This document shows positions 47,048-57,394 of a DNA stretch of 64,000 bases, one piece after another. Position 1 is the first letter of the stretch, and each line of letters starts with the position of its first letter. The position numbers were made by a program, and so were the translations under genes. The stretch lies in contig CAIIXF020000001.1 in assembly GCA_903813345.2 (NCBI GenBank), forward strand, positions 30,741,915-30,805,914, written 5' to 3'. Source of the stretch: Owenia fusiformis. Taxonomy: Eukaryota > Annelida > Polychaeta > Sabellida > Oweniidae. Under the pieces are notes generated by a model. The model made no database searches and was not told the DNA's origin. It saw nothing but the letters and a program-made list of their open reading frames with translations.

Positions 47048-48316
47048 ATGAAAGCAAGTAGCAAATATTGTGGACAATGTTTATCATCTCGGTGCTGCAG
47101 TCGTAGAGTGCGTTTTCAAGCTCTTATTATTTTTATGCTTCTCATTACTATTATTTACTACTTTACCACAGATTCTCACGATATTCCAATTCATGAAAAG
47201 GTTAACTTTTTACCGACATCAGTATTTACAAGAATACATGTATACTCAACAGCAACAAATGTCACATCCGATATTCATAATTCGAAATTAGCATCTAAAT
47301 TGGTTCTGCTATGGTTTCCATTCTTTTCAAAGGAGCAACAATTATGGACATTACACAGGGGTTCACTAGATCACTGTCCTGTGAAAAACTGTGTATCTAC
47401 ATTTGACCGAAGTAGACTATTGGAAAGTGATGCTGTGGTTGTTCATATCACTCACCCACATATGGATCAACGATATCCCGTGTTGCCGCATACAAGGCAT
47501 CCTCACCAACGTTGGGTACTGTTCACTATTGAGCCTCCACAACATATAATGACACACTTTTCGCTCTATAACAATCAGTTTAACTGGACTGCAACATTCC
47601 GCACTGATTCTGATATACCAGTTTATTATGGACATAAACAACAACACAATAAGACAAATGAAGAGTTCATTTATAAAAATCAAACAATGTTAGAAAAGGA
47701 AAAACCACGTCTTGTTGCTTGGATATGCAGTAATTTTGTAGCACGTAGCAATCGGATGCGATTTGTTCGTGAATTACAGTGGCACATTACAGTTGATGTA
47801 TATGGTAGTGTCAGCTCACTCTTCAAACATAATGATCTTCCATGTGATAGGCACAGCCCAACATGTAATCAGCTCTTACATCAATACAAATTCTACCTTG
47901 CACTTGAAAACAACAACTGTAGGGATTATATAACTGAGAAGTTCTGGTTAGCCTTGGAAAGAGGCCTCATTCCTGTAGTTATGGGAGGGGAATGGTACAA
48001 GAAGCAAGCACCACCATTCTCTTACATTGATATCCATACTTTCAGCTCAACAAAATCTCTCGCCCAATATCTGATTAAAGTAGCCAATGATGTTGATTTG
48101 TTTAATAGTTATATGCTATGGCGCTACAGCTATAGGATCATTGACACTGACATCTACAGTGGAGTTCTTCGTCAATGGGGTTGTAATCTATGTAAGGCAC
48201 TTAACAACCCTGCCCTACCCGCCCAAGTCTACACTGATCTACCTGGATGGTATGCCGAAGATGAAAAAGGATGCAGCACCTACTCAGTGAGTGAATATTT
48301 ATTTTCATTGAAGTGA
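47048..48316 (+). CDS. alpha-1,3-fucosyltransferase (GT10), intronless
   Basis: GT10 enzymes transfer fucose from GDP-fucose to GlcNAc of N- or O-glycans in the Golgi. The single 422-aa frame has a type II layout: a short cytosolic head with several Cys, a membrane anchor at about 24-40, a stem, then the catalytic domain. Family marks are WVLFTIEPPQ (156-165), FNWTATFRTDSDIPVYYG (178-195), VAWICSNFVARSNRM (223-237), VDVYGS (249-254) and FYLALENNNCRDYITEKFW (282-300), the last being the donor-site motif. N-glycosylation sequons lie at N71, N179, N201 and N211. The start ATG follows ACAAA (A at -3), and no longer in-frame start is needed to hold the anchor. It lies head to head with the DUF389 gene. 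The exact acceptor (Lewis-type or core) cannot be read from sequence. Lack of introns is common in vertebrate Lewis-type FUT genes, and could also reflect retroposition. Confidence 0.95.
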   Translation: MKASSKYCGQCLSSRCCSRRVRFQALIIFMLLITIIYYFTTDSHDIPIHEKVNFLPTSVFTRIHVYSTATNVTSDIHNSKLASKLVLLWFPFFSKEQQLWTLHRGSLDHCPVKNCVSTFDRSRLLESDAVVVHITHPHMDQRYPVLPHTRHPHQRWVLFTIEPPQHIMTHFSLYNNQFNWTATFRTDSDIPVYYGHKQQHNKTNEEFIYKNQTMLEKEKPRLVAWICSNFVARSNRMRFVRELQWHITVDVYGSVSSLFKHNDLPCDRHSPTCNQLLHQYKFYLALENNNCRDYITEKFWLALERGLIPVVMGGEWYKKQAPPFSYIDIHTFSSTKSLAQYLIKVANDVDLFNSYMLWRYSYRIIDTDIYSGVLRQWGCNLCKALNNPALPAQVYTDLPGWYAEDEKGCSTYSVSEYLFSLK

Positions 48317-48732
48317 CACTTTTTAATTGGAAAGTACAATTGTACAAAATCTTTTTTTTAATGTAATATTTGGATATCACATTGGCACTCATGTTATAAC
48401 CTTTTTATTTGACTACTTCTGATTTTTGTGAGTCTCGGTAGTGTTAACTTTCTAGAAATTGTTGAAAGTTCATTCACACATAGCTAGGCAAGGGATGTGG
48501 TAATCCAGCCAATCTGAACACAGTATTTCACATAACAGCAATGCATGAAATAACCAATAACGCATTCGTTGTATGGCTGGTTGTGGTCATGATGAGAACT
48601 AAACTCACTGATTGGAGTTCATGCTTTGCCAATTTGACCCTTGCAAAAGTTTCATTGAAAATATCTTCTTTTGGTGATTTTATAGCCTTTAGTGACATGG
48701 AAGAAAATATTTTGCAATGTGTGAAAAGAATT

Positions 48733-48880
48733 TAAGCCCAAAACTTAATGCATTGTGGAATGACCATTTTTTCAGGTGCTGATTCATAAAATTAACACTC
48801 GATGCGAAGGAAGGTGCAAATTTTGTAAAGCAATGCCTTCAAGGAATGGTCATTCCACATTGCACTGAGTCATGGACTTA
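48733..48880. mobile_element. MITE, 148 bp
   Basis: TGCATTGTGGAATGACCATT pairs with AATGGTCATTCCACATTGCA, and TAAGCCCA at the left edge with the right-edge TGGACTTA. It lies about 420 bp after the fucosyltransferase stop, possibly in the 3' UTR. Between 48317 and 49270 nothing else was recognised. Confidence 0.8.
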
Positions 48881-49271
48881 AATCCTAACGAATGACATCA
48901 GTTAATTCAATGTTTTTTTTATCTCATGTCTGCATTTTTTCTGTTTCTCTCTGTGGATGTTTTTCAGAAAAAATGATTTATTATGTGGGATTATGACAAA
49001 CAAAAATAACTGTTATAATTCAATTCAATTTCTTTTAGTCATTCACTTCATGATGTACAACAAGGTTAACTGGTACAATTTATTGAAAGTATTACTTTGT
49101 CTTAGTAACTGTAACTGTAATGGCACTTTTATTGCTTCTCATTTTCAGGTTTGGGAACGCCTGAAAAGAATTCTAAATATCTTATTTTTTCGACTGAGAC
49201 TTTAGATCAACCAATCATCTGAACCTGATTGGACCCATCATGGTAAGCCACATCCTCTCCATCTCTATCCT

Positions 49272-49565
49272 TCTGCGATGCAATTGGAGCATAAGTGAGG
49301 AATTATCATCCAATTGGACCATAAGTGAGGAATTATCATCCAATTGGACCATAAGTGAGGAATTATCATCCAATTGGACCATAAGTGAGGAATTATCATC
49401 CAATTGGACCATAAGTGAGGAATTATCATCAAATTGAAGTATTGGACCATAAGTGAAGCATTATCATCCAATCGGACCATAAGTAAAGCATAATCATCCA
49501 ATTGGACCATAAGTGAGGAATTATCATCACATTGGAGTATTGGACCATAAGTGAAGCATCATCAT
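49272..49565 (+). repeat. 30-bp minisatellite, about 9 copies
   Basis: Unit ACCATAAGTGAGGAATTATC plus ATCCAATTGG. The first five copies are almost identical; later ones are diverged and one has a small insertion (GAAGTATTGG). The period is a multiple of 3, so both strands show meaningless open frames. Confidence 0.93.
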
Positions 49566-50534
49566 CCAATCATCTAATTAGACTAGGCTTCCAGGACATG
49601 ACTAAATGTGAAATAAACTATTATTAAACTAAACTAAAAAGTAAATGTGAAACCTCAGTAAATAGCAGTCATTGCAACAGACACAGCACTGAAGCAGTAT
49701 TATCAAATATACCAAATAATAATTGATTCTTTAGTTGTAAATGTTCATCAATTTCTTCGTAAAAAGCCTCATGCAAAGTACGAAAATATTTTTTAATCAT
49801 ACGAATAGTATTTCTCATTACTTTTTCATGAAAGCTGTATTGCCTTTTATTCTGACCAAAAATACTTCATGCTTCTAAAACCCCAAATAGCTCATAGATA
49901 ACTATCCATGCCTATGATGTCACACATGTGCCGTTTTCTTAAAAAAATTGCTGTATACCTTTTCTTGTATATTTTTTTCATTAGATTGACAAACATGGCA
50001 TAATTTTACACAAATGATATTAATGAAACACAACTTAGATCTGACAAGATTCTTGTTTTTATTTGAGTCTCTTTATGGTGGTAGCCTAATCATGACAGCT
50101 ATTTTGCTAAGTGTTTTTTGTTTTGTTTTTTTTGTCAGAAAGTCGTCTTTTATTTAAATGTATCCTCTATTACCACAAGTGATTTACATATTTTATGTAT
50201 TTATGTGTATTTGAATTAAAAATAAATAAGTAATTTTTTAAGAATTTTTTCATTTTTTATTTATATAAGTTCATTCTAACTGTATTATACTACAGTATAC
50301 AAAAACATGTCATATAAATAGTGCCTACACTATAGTAATGTGTCACAAGGCATTTGGCAGGTTTTACATCACTTGGTCTTAGGGTATGGCTGGTCCCTTT
50401 TTGAATAACTGACAGGTTTGATAATTATGATAATACAAAAACTTTACTTAGAAATTGTAACTTTGGCTAAATTCATGCTCTTTAATTTGGCAAAGGACCA
50501 GGTACATGACTAAATGTGAAATCCCAAGGAGAAT
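49566..50534 (+). other. spacer, possible 3' end of the fucosyltransferase transcript
   Basis: AATAAA occurs at about 49612 and again at about 50221. Either could end a long 3' UTR. No coding exon is seen. Confidence 0.35.
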
Positions 50535-50890
50535 ACAAGGCATTAATAAGCAAAATGTCACCACCAGCCATAAGTTACAGATGCCGAACTCAAAAACCAG
50601 CCGCCGAACCCCCATAAAAAAGTTGGGAGACTATAACAATATGTCAGCACTTATCGTAGTGACATGAAAATCATCAATTTGACTCTCTGGAAAGCCATAC
50701 GTAATGGAACACCATATAATATACCTGATATTATTAAATAACAAGGCATTAACATGCAAAATGTCACTACATGCCTTTTGTTACAGACACCAAACATCAA
50801 CTGCTAAATACCGAACACCATTCACTAAGAAGTTGGAGACTATAACAATATGACATCACTTTTGGTGGTGACATAAAAATGCTATTATTC
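50535..50890 (+). repeat. dispersed repeat R2, two diverged copies
   Basis: AAGGCATTAATAAGCAAAAT/AAGGCATTAACATGCAAAAT, GTTACAGA, GCCGAAC/ACCGAACACC, AAGTTGGAGACTATAACAAT and GTGACATGAAAAT recur twice, about 200 bp apart. The same words in the same order appear at 24310-24870 and partly at 58393-58490. Confidence 0.65.
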
Positions 50891-51597
50891 TTGGATACAG
50901 AAAATAACTGATTTCACTTGAGAGACCTATTTTCTGTATTTGACTTGAATCATTGAATAACTAATATCATGAGTACTAACCAGACAGACCAGACTAAGAT
51001 AAGCCAAGTTTACTAATACATATAGCCATGAAAGATACAGCTGAGTAAAGTCACAGTATCATGAGGCCTACTTATTAGTACCTATGTCATCATGTAGTAT
51101 CACCAAGCCAAGTGTTAGAAGTCAAAGCGTTTTACAATGTTATTGTGTTACATGACAATGTTGGTCATATGGGCCAGATTATTAGAAGTTGCTCAATAGA
51201 ATAATCAGCCCTTAGCACAGGATTTCATTCTGTGTTTTCATTAACTAATACAAAATATCACATACATGTACATTCTACTTTCATAAATGATCCTTGTCCC
51301 TATTTCTCAAAGAAATGCTGAATTTCAATTGTGTCTTTAATGAGGAAACCATGACAATATCATTAAACAATATTTAAGACGACCCCCAAACAGGACACAC
51401 AAACAAAAATTGGAGCTCTACAAAAATCAACAAAAAGTGGGATAAATGAGAACAATTTGGAAAACAAATTTACTCTAAATGGATATAAAGACATAAGGAA
51501 CATTTTGACTGATTTTCAGTGAAAAATTCTCGGAACTTTACAAGATATTGAACAGGAAAATTTTTGGATAAAATACATAAAAAGAAATTGACTTATA
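50891..51597. other. spacer, nothing recognised
   Basis: AT-rich; no gene, RNA gene or bounded repeat identified. Confidence 0.5.
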
Positions 51598-51900
51598 TAC
51601 TGTAAAACGGGTAATTTTGACACCGGGAAATTTTAGCGATTTTTCAATTTTAGGGGGTTTTAGCGCGAGAAATCTTAGCGAAATGAAGATTAATCTTTAA
51701 AAAATCAAATTAGCGAAATGCATTAGCAAGAGAATTTAAGCAATATCATTGGTTGTTGAACCGTGTTCAATTAACACCTTTTATCTTTGGCTATGGATGG
51801 CTATTTATCCTTCAGATATTGAAAGCGAATGAGAATTTTTAGCGAAACTATAGCGATCGTTAACAATTACCCCTCGCTAACAATACCCGTTTTACAGTAT
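51598..51900. mobile_element. MITE with TACTGTAAAACGGGTA ends, 303 bp
   Basis: TACTGTAAAACGGGTAATT at the left and TACCCGTTTTACAGTA at the right. Inside are many TTAGCG/CGCTAA words (for example TTTTAGCGCGAGAAA and TAGCGAAATG). It ends about 180 bp before the LINE's first start codon. Confidence 0.85.
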
Positions 51901-52079
51901 TGCCTTGTACAAACATAAACCTTCACCACAGTACAGTAGATCAGCAAGCATTACATAATATTGACTTAGATTTATGCATGCACATGTGGACTTATAGCTA
52001 ATACAAAGGCAATTAAAAAGTACAACACCTTTCTAAAACCACAAACATAAACGCCTAGGGACCATCTCAAAAACATTAT

Positions 52080-53456
52080 ATGATCATGTCTGTAATAACT
52101 AGAAACCTAACATTAAAGTGCAGTCTTAGAGACTCTGGATATGCAAAGGAAATCGATGTACTTGAAGGATTATATCACATTGGAATAGGAGAAAAGGATA
52201 TTGATGCCATACAAATAAATAGAAGAGAAATTCACGTAACCTTCAAGAATAGAGAAGCAAAGACCGTTGCAACAGCTATGGATATAAAAGTAAATGGTCA
52301 TTCGGTAAAGATGTGTGACGTAGAGAACAATACTACAAACGTGACCCTAAAAGATATACCAATACAAGTGTCAGATCAAGTAGTTAATGCTTATTTGACT
52401 GGATACGCTACAGTTCTCAATGAAATCAGCCATGGATACGTAAGAATGCCAGATGGTACCAAGACAAATATCCGCAATGGCATTAGGTACATTTCAGTTG
52501 TTGATATTAAAGAACCAATACCAAGTGCTCCCATTATTGCTGGATTCCATGGAAGACTTTCATATCAAGGTCAACCTTGTAACATATGCAAACTCACAGA
52601 CCACCCATGGTGGAGGTGTCCTTTAAAGGGAGTGCGTAAATGTTACACGTGTGGCAGCACAGACCACATTGTATCTCAGTGTACAGGACGTGATAACAAA
52701 AATGAAAAGGAAAAAGTGATTGAGAAAGATGAAGACGAACACATAGAGAAAGATGAGCAGAAATCAGCCACTACAGAAGAAGATACCAAGAAACCTGACA
52801 CAATACTAACTGGCGGCTCGATTGCTAAAGGTATCAGCACAATAATGAAGACAGCAGTCCCAGCATGTCAAAGTGGGGCTAAGATAGAACATGTCCCAGG
52901 CCTACTTCAGAAAACAGGGGACAACGAAGAAATCAAATATGTAGTAATGCAAGTTGGTGCAAATAATATTGTATATAGCAATGAGGCACCAGATGTTTGC
53001 CTTGACAAATACGACCGCATGGTGGATGAGGTACACAAGAAATACCCATCATCAATTATAGTTGCAAGTAGTGTTACCCCCGTACATCCATCCACAGGCA
53101 AAAACTCCAAGATGCAATCTAAAATAACAAAGACAAATAAGCTCATTAATATGATGTGCAAATCGAAGGATTTCACCACTTTTGTGGATAATGACAAGGT
53201 TCTACTATGCAGCGATGGCAAAACTTCACCTAAAGACTATTCAAGCAATGATACCAAAGGTGTCCATCTTTCTCTACATGGATCTGCTAAAGTGGCCCGC
53301 AACATCATGGATACCCTAAAAGGAATTGAGATGGACGATGCAACTTTCCAAACCCCCCCTACCAACAAGAGGAAAGAGAGAGGATCATCATCTACACCAA
53401 CATCTGCGGAAAAGCAACCTGAAACAAAAAGCAAAAAATTAGGGAGTTACTCATGA
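52080..53456 (+). CDS. LINE ORF1 protein: zinc knuckles plus SGNH-like domain
   Basis: A 458-aa nucleic-acid-binding ORF1 of the LINE above; ORF1 proteins coat the element RNA. Residues 1-150 look like a small alpha/beta fold (possibly RRM-like, e.g. IHVTFKNREAKTVAT). Two CCHC-type knuckles follow: CNICKLTDHPWWRC (about 167-180) and CYTCGSTDHIVSQC (about 187-200). After a charged linker, residues about 240-410 read like an SGNH/GDSL hydrolase: LTGGSIAKG (block I; Gly where GDS has Asp), VMQVGANNIVYS (block III with Asn), and KGVHLSLHGSAKVA (block V; His kept, the usual Asp replaced by Lys). The enzyme activity is therefore doubtful. A basic, Pro/Thr-rich tail ends the protein. An esterase-like domain is known in ORF1 of CR1/L2-type LINEs; the call here is by motif only. 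Confidence 0.88.
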   Translation: MIMSVITRNLTLKCSLRDSGYAKEIDVLEGLYHIGIGEKDIDAIQINRREIHVTFKNREAKTVATAMDIKVNGHSVKMCDVENNTTNVTLKDIPIQVSDQVVNAYLTGYATVLNEISHGYVRMPDGTKTNIRNGIRYISVVDIKEPIPSAPIIAGFHGRLSYQGQPCNICKLTDHPWWRCPLKGVRKCYTCGSTDHIVSQCTGRDNKNEKEKVIEKDEDEHIEKDEQKSATTEEDTKKPDTILTGGSIAKGISTIMKTAVPACQSGAKIEHVPGLLQKTGDNEEIKYVVMQVGANNIVYSNEAPDVCLDKYDRMVDEVHKKYPSSIIVASSVTPVHPSTGKNSKMQSKITKTNKLINMMCKSKDFTTFVDNDKVLLCSDGKTSPKDYSSNDTKGVHLSLHGSAKVARNIMDTLKGIEMDDATFQTPPTNKRKERGSSSTPTSAEKQPETKSKKLGSYS

Positions 53457-53470
53457 ACTTTTATTAACTC

Positions 53471-56400
53471 ATGGACAAGCTGAGACTATTGACCCTCAAT
53501 GTGAGGGGACTCAATAATGATAATAAGAGACGAAAATTATTTAAATGGATAAAAGATCAAAAACCAGACATTGTATGTTTACAAGAAACCTTTTGTTCAA
53601 AAACATTTATCAACACTTTTAACTCTTCATGGAAAGGAAAGGTGTATCACAGTGTAACAGATTCTAATCATTCTAGAGGCGTTGCAATTTTATTCAGTGA
53701 TACTATAAGTGATCTGTGCATAGTTCAAAATTCTCATTATACTAATGATGGGAGAGCAGTCCTTGTAAATTTTGAGCTAAATGGTGATACTTTCACAAGC
53801 ATCTCCATTTATGCTCCCAACGAAATTTCAAAGCGATGCACATTCTTTAAAAATATTAACGATTGGATTGTTGAGAATGCTGTGAATCTAGATAATCTTT
53901 TAATAACAGGCGACTTCAACTGCTGTATAAATAAGGAAGACAGAATTAATACTACACAAATAAGGCCAGATCGCAGCAAATTTTATTTTGAAAAAATGAT
54001 AAATGACTTAAACATAACTGATGCATGGACCTCTTTAAATAATAAAAAACCGGGATTCACATTTTTTGATAAAACAAATAACTGTAAAAGTAGAATTGAT
54101 TACATATTCAAATCAGTCGATAGTTTTTGTGAACTAAAAAGATCATATATTCTACAGGCTCTTGACAGAGACCATCGAGCTATTGTATGTGATTTTAAAG
54201 TGTGCAAAAAGTCAAAGGGTAAAGGGTATTGGAAACTAAATGGAAGCTTACTTAATGATGAAAACTATGTCAATAAAATCAAGCAATGTATTCAAAATGT
54301 TAAAATGAACTATAACAAGATAAAATCTAAAAGAGCCTTTTGGGAAATTTTAAAAGTTAAAATCAAAGAAGTATCTATTAGGTACTCTATCAAAAAAAAG
54401 CGAATCGAAAAAAACGAGAGTAAAGAACTTCAAGAAAAGATTGATGATATAAATACTTTTATTGAAAGATGTACAGATACTGATATAACAAATAAGCTGA
54501 AAAAGAAGAAAGCAACAATGGAATCAAAATTAGATTTATTTTATGAAAAAAAGGTTCAAGGTGAACAAATAAGATCAAAAGCAAAATGGGTTGAATATGG
54601 AGAAAGAAACTCAAAATATTTTTTAACTTTAGAAAAATCAAGGCAAAGTTCAAATGTGATTGATAAAGTGCGTACTGAAAAAGGTATTGTTACCAAAGAT
54701 CTTGATATACTAAATGAAGCCAAATTGTTTTTTCAAAAATTATACTCAAAAGATAATATACCAAACACTGATGTAGATAATTATTTAGATAATGTAATTC
54801 TTAATCGTACTTTAACACATACAGAAAAAGCAATATGCGATAATGATATACTTCAATCTGAAATAGAATATGCAGTTAAGAATCTAAAGAAAAATAAAAG
54901 TCCAGGAATGGATGGAATAATTCCTGAATTTTATCAATATTTCTGGGATGATTTAAAAGAAATGTATTATGAACTCTTACATGAAATTTTTGAAAAAGGA
55001 TCTATGTCTGAAACAATGAGATTATCAATACTTACCTTACTATATAAAAAGGGTGATAAGCAGATCTTATCAAATTATAGGCCGTTAAGTCTTTCCAACT
55101 ATGACTACAAAATTTTAGCATTTGTTTTGGCAAAGCGTTTACAGATAGTAATAAAGAAATTGATTAATGTTGATCAGTCAGCTTATTTACCGGGTCGGAA
55201 CATAGGATACAATGCTCGATTAATTTTAGATATGATTGAATATACAGATATTGAGGATATACCAGGTCTTTTGATATGTTTAGATTTTGAAAAGGCATTT
55301 GATTCGTTAAATTGGAACTTTATGTACAAAACAATCGAAAAATTTAACTTTGGAGAAAATTTTAAAAAATGGATCAAAATTGTATATCAAAGTCCAATTA
55401 TGAAAATAAAAAATAATGGTTGGTTTTCAGATAACATTCAAATGGAAAGGGGTGTACGCCAAGGCTGCCCAATATCAGCTTTATTATTCATTTTAACAAC
55501 AGAAATTTTGACTAATGTAATAAAAAATGAAAAGAACATAGAAGGTATTAAAATCGAAGCAAAAGAAGTAAAAATTATACAGCACGCAGATGATACAACC
55601 CTGTTAGTATCAAATGAAAATTCTTTAAACATTGCACTTGAAAAAATTAAATCATTTTCAAAAGTCACAGGATTGAATCTAAATATTAAAAAAAGTAATG
55701 GAATAAAACTTGGAACTTTTCAAAACAATGAGAGGGAAAGCATTTCAGGCATTCACTTTCCAGAAACCCCAATCAAATGCCTAGGCATTTATATTGGCCA
55801 AAATAAACCACAATGTGAAACTCTAAATTGGGAATCAAAAATAAAAACACTAAGGAAAACACTTAACATTTGGAAATGTAGAAAACTTACTCTTTTTGGA
55901 AAAGCCCAAATTATAAACTCCTTAGCAATATCTAAATTAATTTACAATTTTTCTGTACTCGAAATGAATGATAATGTAGTAAAAGAAATAGACAGCATAC
56001 TCTTTGATTTTCTGTGGAATGGGAGAGACAGAATAAAAAGAAAAACTGTAATACGAATGGTGAAAAATGGAGGCTTAAACATTATTGATACTAAAATAAA
56101 AATACAAAGTTTAAAATCAGTTTGGGTTAATAAACTTCTAACTAGTGAAACATCCTGGAGACTTTTTCCAAGTTATTTGATAAATAAAACAGGTCTATGT
56201 CTAAAAACATTTCTAAAGTGTAATTTTAACCACGATGTAGCACCTAAAGAGCTGTATATATTTACACCTTTTTACAAGGAAGTGTTCTACTCTTTTAATA
56301 AGTGCAAAACATACAGGAATAATAATGAAATGAACAATGATGACATTTTAAGAGAAATCATTTGGCTAAATAAAAGATTTTTATCTAAAGGCAAGACACT

Positions 56401-57250
56401 ACTATATAAGAACTGGATTAAATCAGGTTTTATATATGTTAAAGATTTCTTCAATAATGATGGAACTTTTAAAAGTAGTAACACTTTCATTCAAATTTTA
56501 GAAGAAAAAAGAAACTGGATGGTAGAATTAAGTATCCTTAAAGATACAATTATGAAAATATGTAAATATATTGGAAAGGAAAATTTACCTTACCTAAATG
56601 AGAATAACAAACCGATTTTTTTAATGGAAAATCATTTTGTTGATATACAAAATAAGAAAGCTAAATTCTTTTATAATATCCTACAAAATCAAATATCTGA
56701 AAGGAATATGAATGAATTTAATTGGAAAAAATTATTTGGTATAAAGCAACAAATCTGGGAAGATATTTATCAGCAAAAGGTAAAAGACATGACATACAAA
56801 TATTTCTCTGAATTTAACTTCAAAACCATTCATAACATACTGGCATGTGGAAGCACAGTGTCAAAATGGAACAAAAATGTTTCAAGCATGTGTCTTATCT
56901 GCAATAAAACTCATGATATGAAACATATGTTATATGAATGTAAAAAAGTAAAACATATATGGCAAGAATTAGGTATACAATTAAAATGTGAAATCATGTA
57001 TAAACATATTGTTATAGGATTTTTATCTGGAAATAACATCACCAACTTCAGGAATGTCATTATAACAATTTTAGGGATCACAATATATAACAACTGGTGT
57101 AAATTTTCTGAAGACAATAATAGTTGGAAACTATTTGACATTCGAACAACTTTCATAAGAAATTTACAATATTATTCCTGCTTATTTAAACTCATAAAAA
57201 AGGACTACAATTTGTCTATATGGATTGAAAACATCGTTAAGAACTTTTGA
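53471..57250 (+). CDS. LINE ORF2: endonuclease and reverse transcriptase
   Basis: 1259-aa polyprotein for target-primed reverse transcription. The APE-type endonuclease is at the N-terminus: LTLNVRGLNN (about 7), CLQETF (about 37), IYAPNE, GDFNCC (about 147), SRIDYIF (about 207) and DRDHRAIV (about 232), so all catalytic blocks are present. The reverse transcriptase is central: NKSPGMDGIIPEF (about 475), SNYRPLSLSNYDYKI, LDFEKAFDS (about 606), RGVRQGCPISALLF (about 660) and QHADDTTLLV (about 703), with His in place of the usual Tyr before ADD. A Cys-His knuckle, CLICNKTHDMKHMLYEC, lies at about 1140. It starts after the ORF1 stop in another frame, so it is probably translated by re-initiation. 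No premature stop is seen. Strong A bias and many Lys/Asn codons. Confidence 0.97.
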   Translation: MDKLRLLTLNVRGLNNDNKRRKLFKWIKDQKPDIVCLQETFCSKTFINTFNSSWKGKVYHSVTDSNHSRGVAILFSDTISDLCIVQNSHYTNDGRAVLVNFELNGDTFTSISIYAPNEISKRCTFFKNINDWIVENAVNLDNLLITGDFNCCINKEDRINTTQIRPDRSKFYFEKMINDLNITDAWTSLNNKKPGFTFFDKTNNCKSRIDYIFKSVDSFCELKRSYILQALDRDHRAIVCDFKVCKKSKGKGYWKLNGSLLNDENYVNKIKQCIQNVKMNYNKIKSKRAFWEILKVKIKEVSIRYSIKKKRIEKNESKELQEKIDDINTFIERCTDTDITNKLKKKKATMESKLDLFYEKKVQGEQIRSKAKWVEYGERNSKYFLTLEKSRQSSNVIDKVRTEKGIVTKDLDILNEAKLFFQKLYSKDNIPNTDVDNYLDNVILNRTLTHTEKAICDNDILQSEIEYAVKNLKKNKSPGMDGIIPEFYQYFWDDLKEMYYELLHEIFEKGSMSETMRLSILTLLYKKGDKQILSNYRPLSLSNYDYKILAFVLAKRLQIVIKKLINVDQSAYLPGRNIGYNARLILDMIEYTDIEDIPGLLICLDFEKAFDSLNWNFMYKTIEKFNFGENFKKWIKIVYQSPIMKIKNNGWFSDNIQMERGVRQGCPISALLFILTTEILTNVIKNEKNIEGIKIEAKEVKIIQHADDTTLLVSNENSLNIALEKIKSFSKVTGLNLNIKKSNGIKLGTFQNNERESISGIHFPETPIKCLGIYIGQNKPQCETLNWESKIKTLRKTLNIWKCRKLTLFGKAQIINSLAISKLIYNFSVLEMNDNVVKEIDSILFDFLWNGRDRIKRKTVIRMVKNGGLNIIDTKIKIQSLKSVWVNKLLTSETSWRLFPSYLINKTGLCLKTFLKCNFNHDVAPKELYIFTPFYKEVFYSFNKCKTYRNNNEMNNDDILREIIWLNKRFLSKGKTLLYKNWIKSGFIYVKDFFNNDGTFKSSNTFIQILEEKRNWMVELSILKDTIMKICKYIGKENLPYLNENNKPIFLMENHFVDIQNKKAKFFYNILQNQISERNMNEFNWKKLFGIKQQIWEDIYQQKVKDMTYKYFSEFNFKTIHNILACGSTVSKWNKNVSSMCLICNKTHDMKHMLYECKKVKHIWQELGIQLKCEIMYKHIVIGFLSGNNITNFRNVIITILGITIYNNWCKFSEDNNSWKLFDIRTTFIRNLQYYSCLFKLIKKDYNLSIWIENIVKNF

Positions 57251-57356
57251 AAAAAACAAACATTTATCTTTATCAAGATTTTTGTAAAACAATTTTTGTG
57301 AATCCTGCTTATACGCAATTTATTGTATTGTTATTGTACATGTTTAATATTTGTGA

Positions 57357-57358
<2 letters not shown>

Positions 57359-57392
<34 letters not shown>
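57359..57392 (+). repeat. poly(A) tail of the LINE
   Basis: About 34 uninterrupted A residues directly after the AATAAA signal. Lack of interruptions argues for a recent insertion. Confidence 0.95.

Positions 57393-57394
<2 letters not shown>

Larger units (their letters stand above)
52080..57392 (+). mobile_element. full-length LINE, L1/Tx1-type, with poly(A) tail
   Basis: Two long open frames are separated by 14 bp. The 3' UTR is short (about 105 bp), AATAAA lies at about 57356, and a pure run of about 34 A residues follows. The endonuclease-first ORF2 with a C-terminal CCHC and the ORF1 with zinc knuckles are typical of the L1/Tx1 group. Neither ORF has a stop or frameshift, and the tail is undecayed, so it is recent. 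The 5' limit is unclear (somewhere in 51901-52079), and I could not identify a target-site duplication, which may point to site-specific or truncated integration. It is oriented opposite to PDSS1 and lies in its 3' flank. Confidence 0.95.

Noticed and set aside
49215-49510. Frames with repeated MVQLDDNSSL or its complement
   Set aside because: A 30-bp minisatellite read in frame; no other coding sign.
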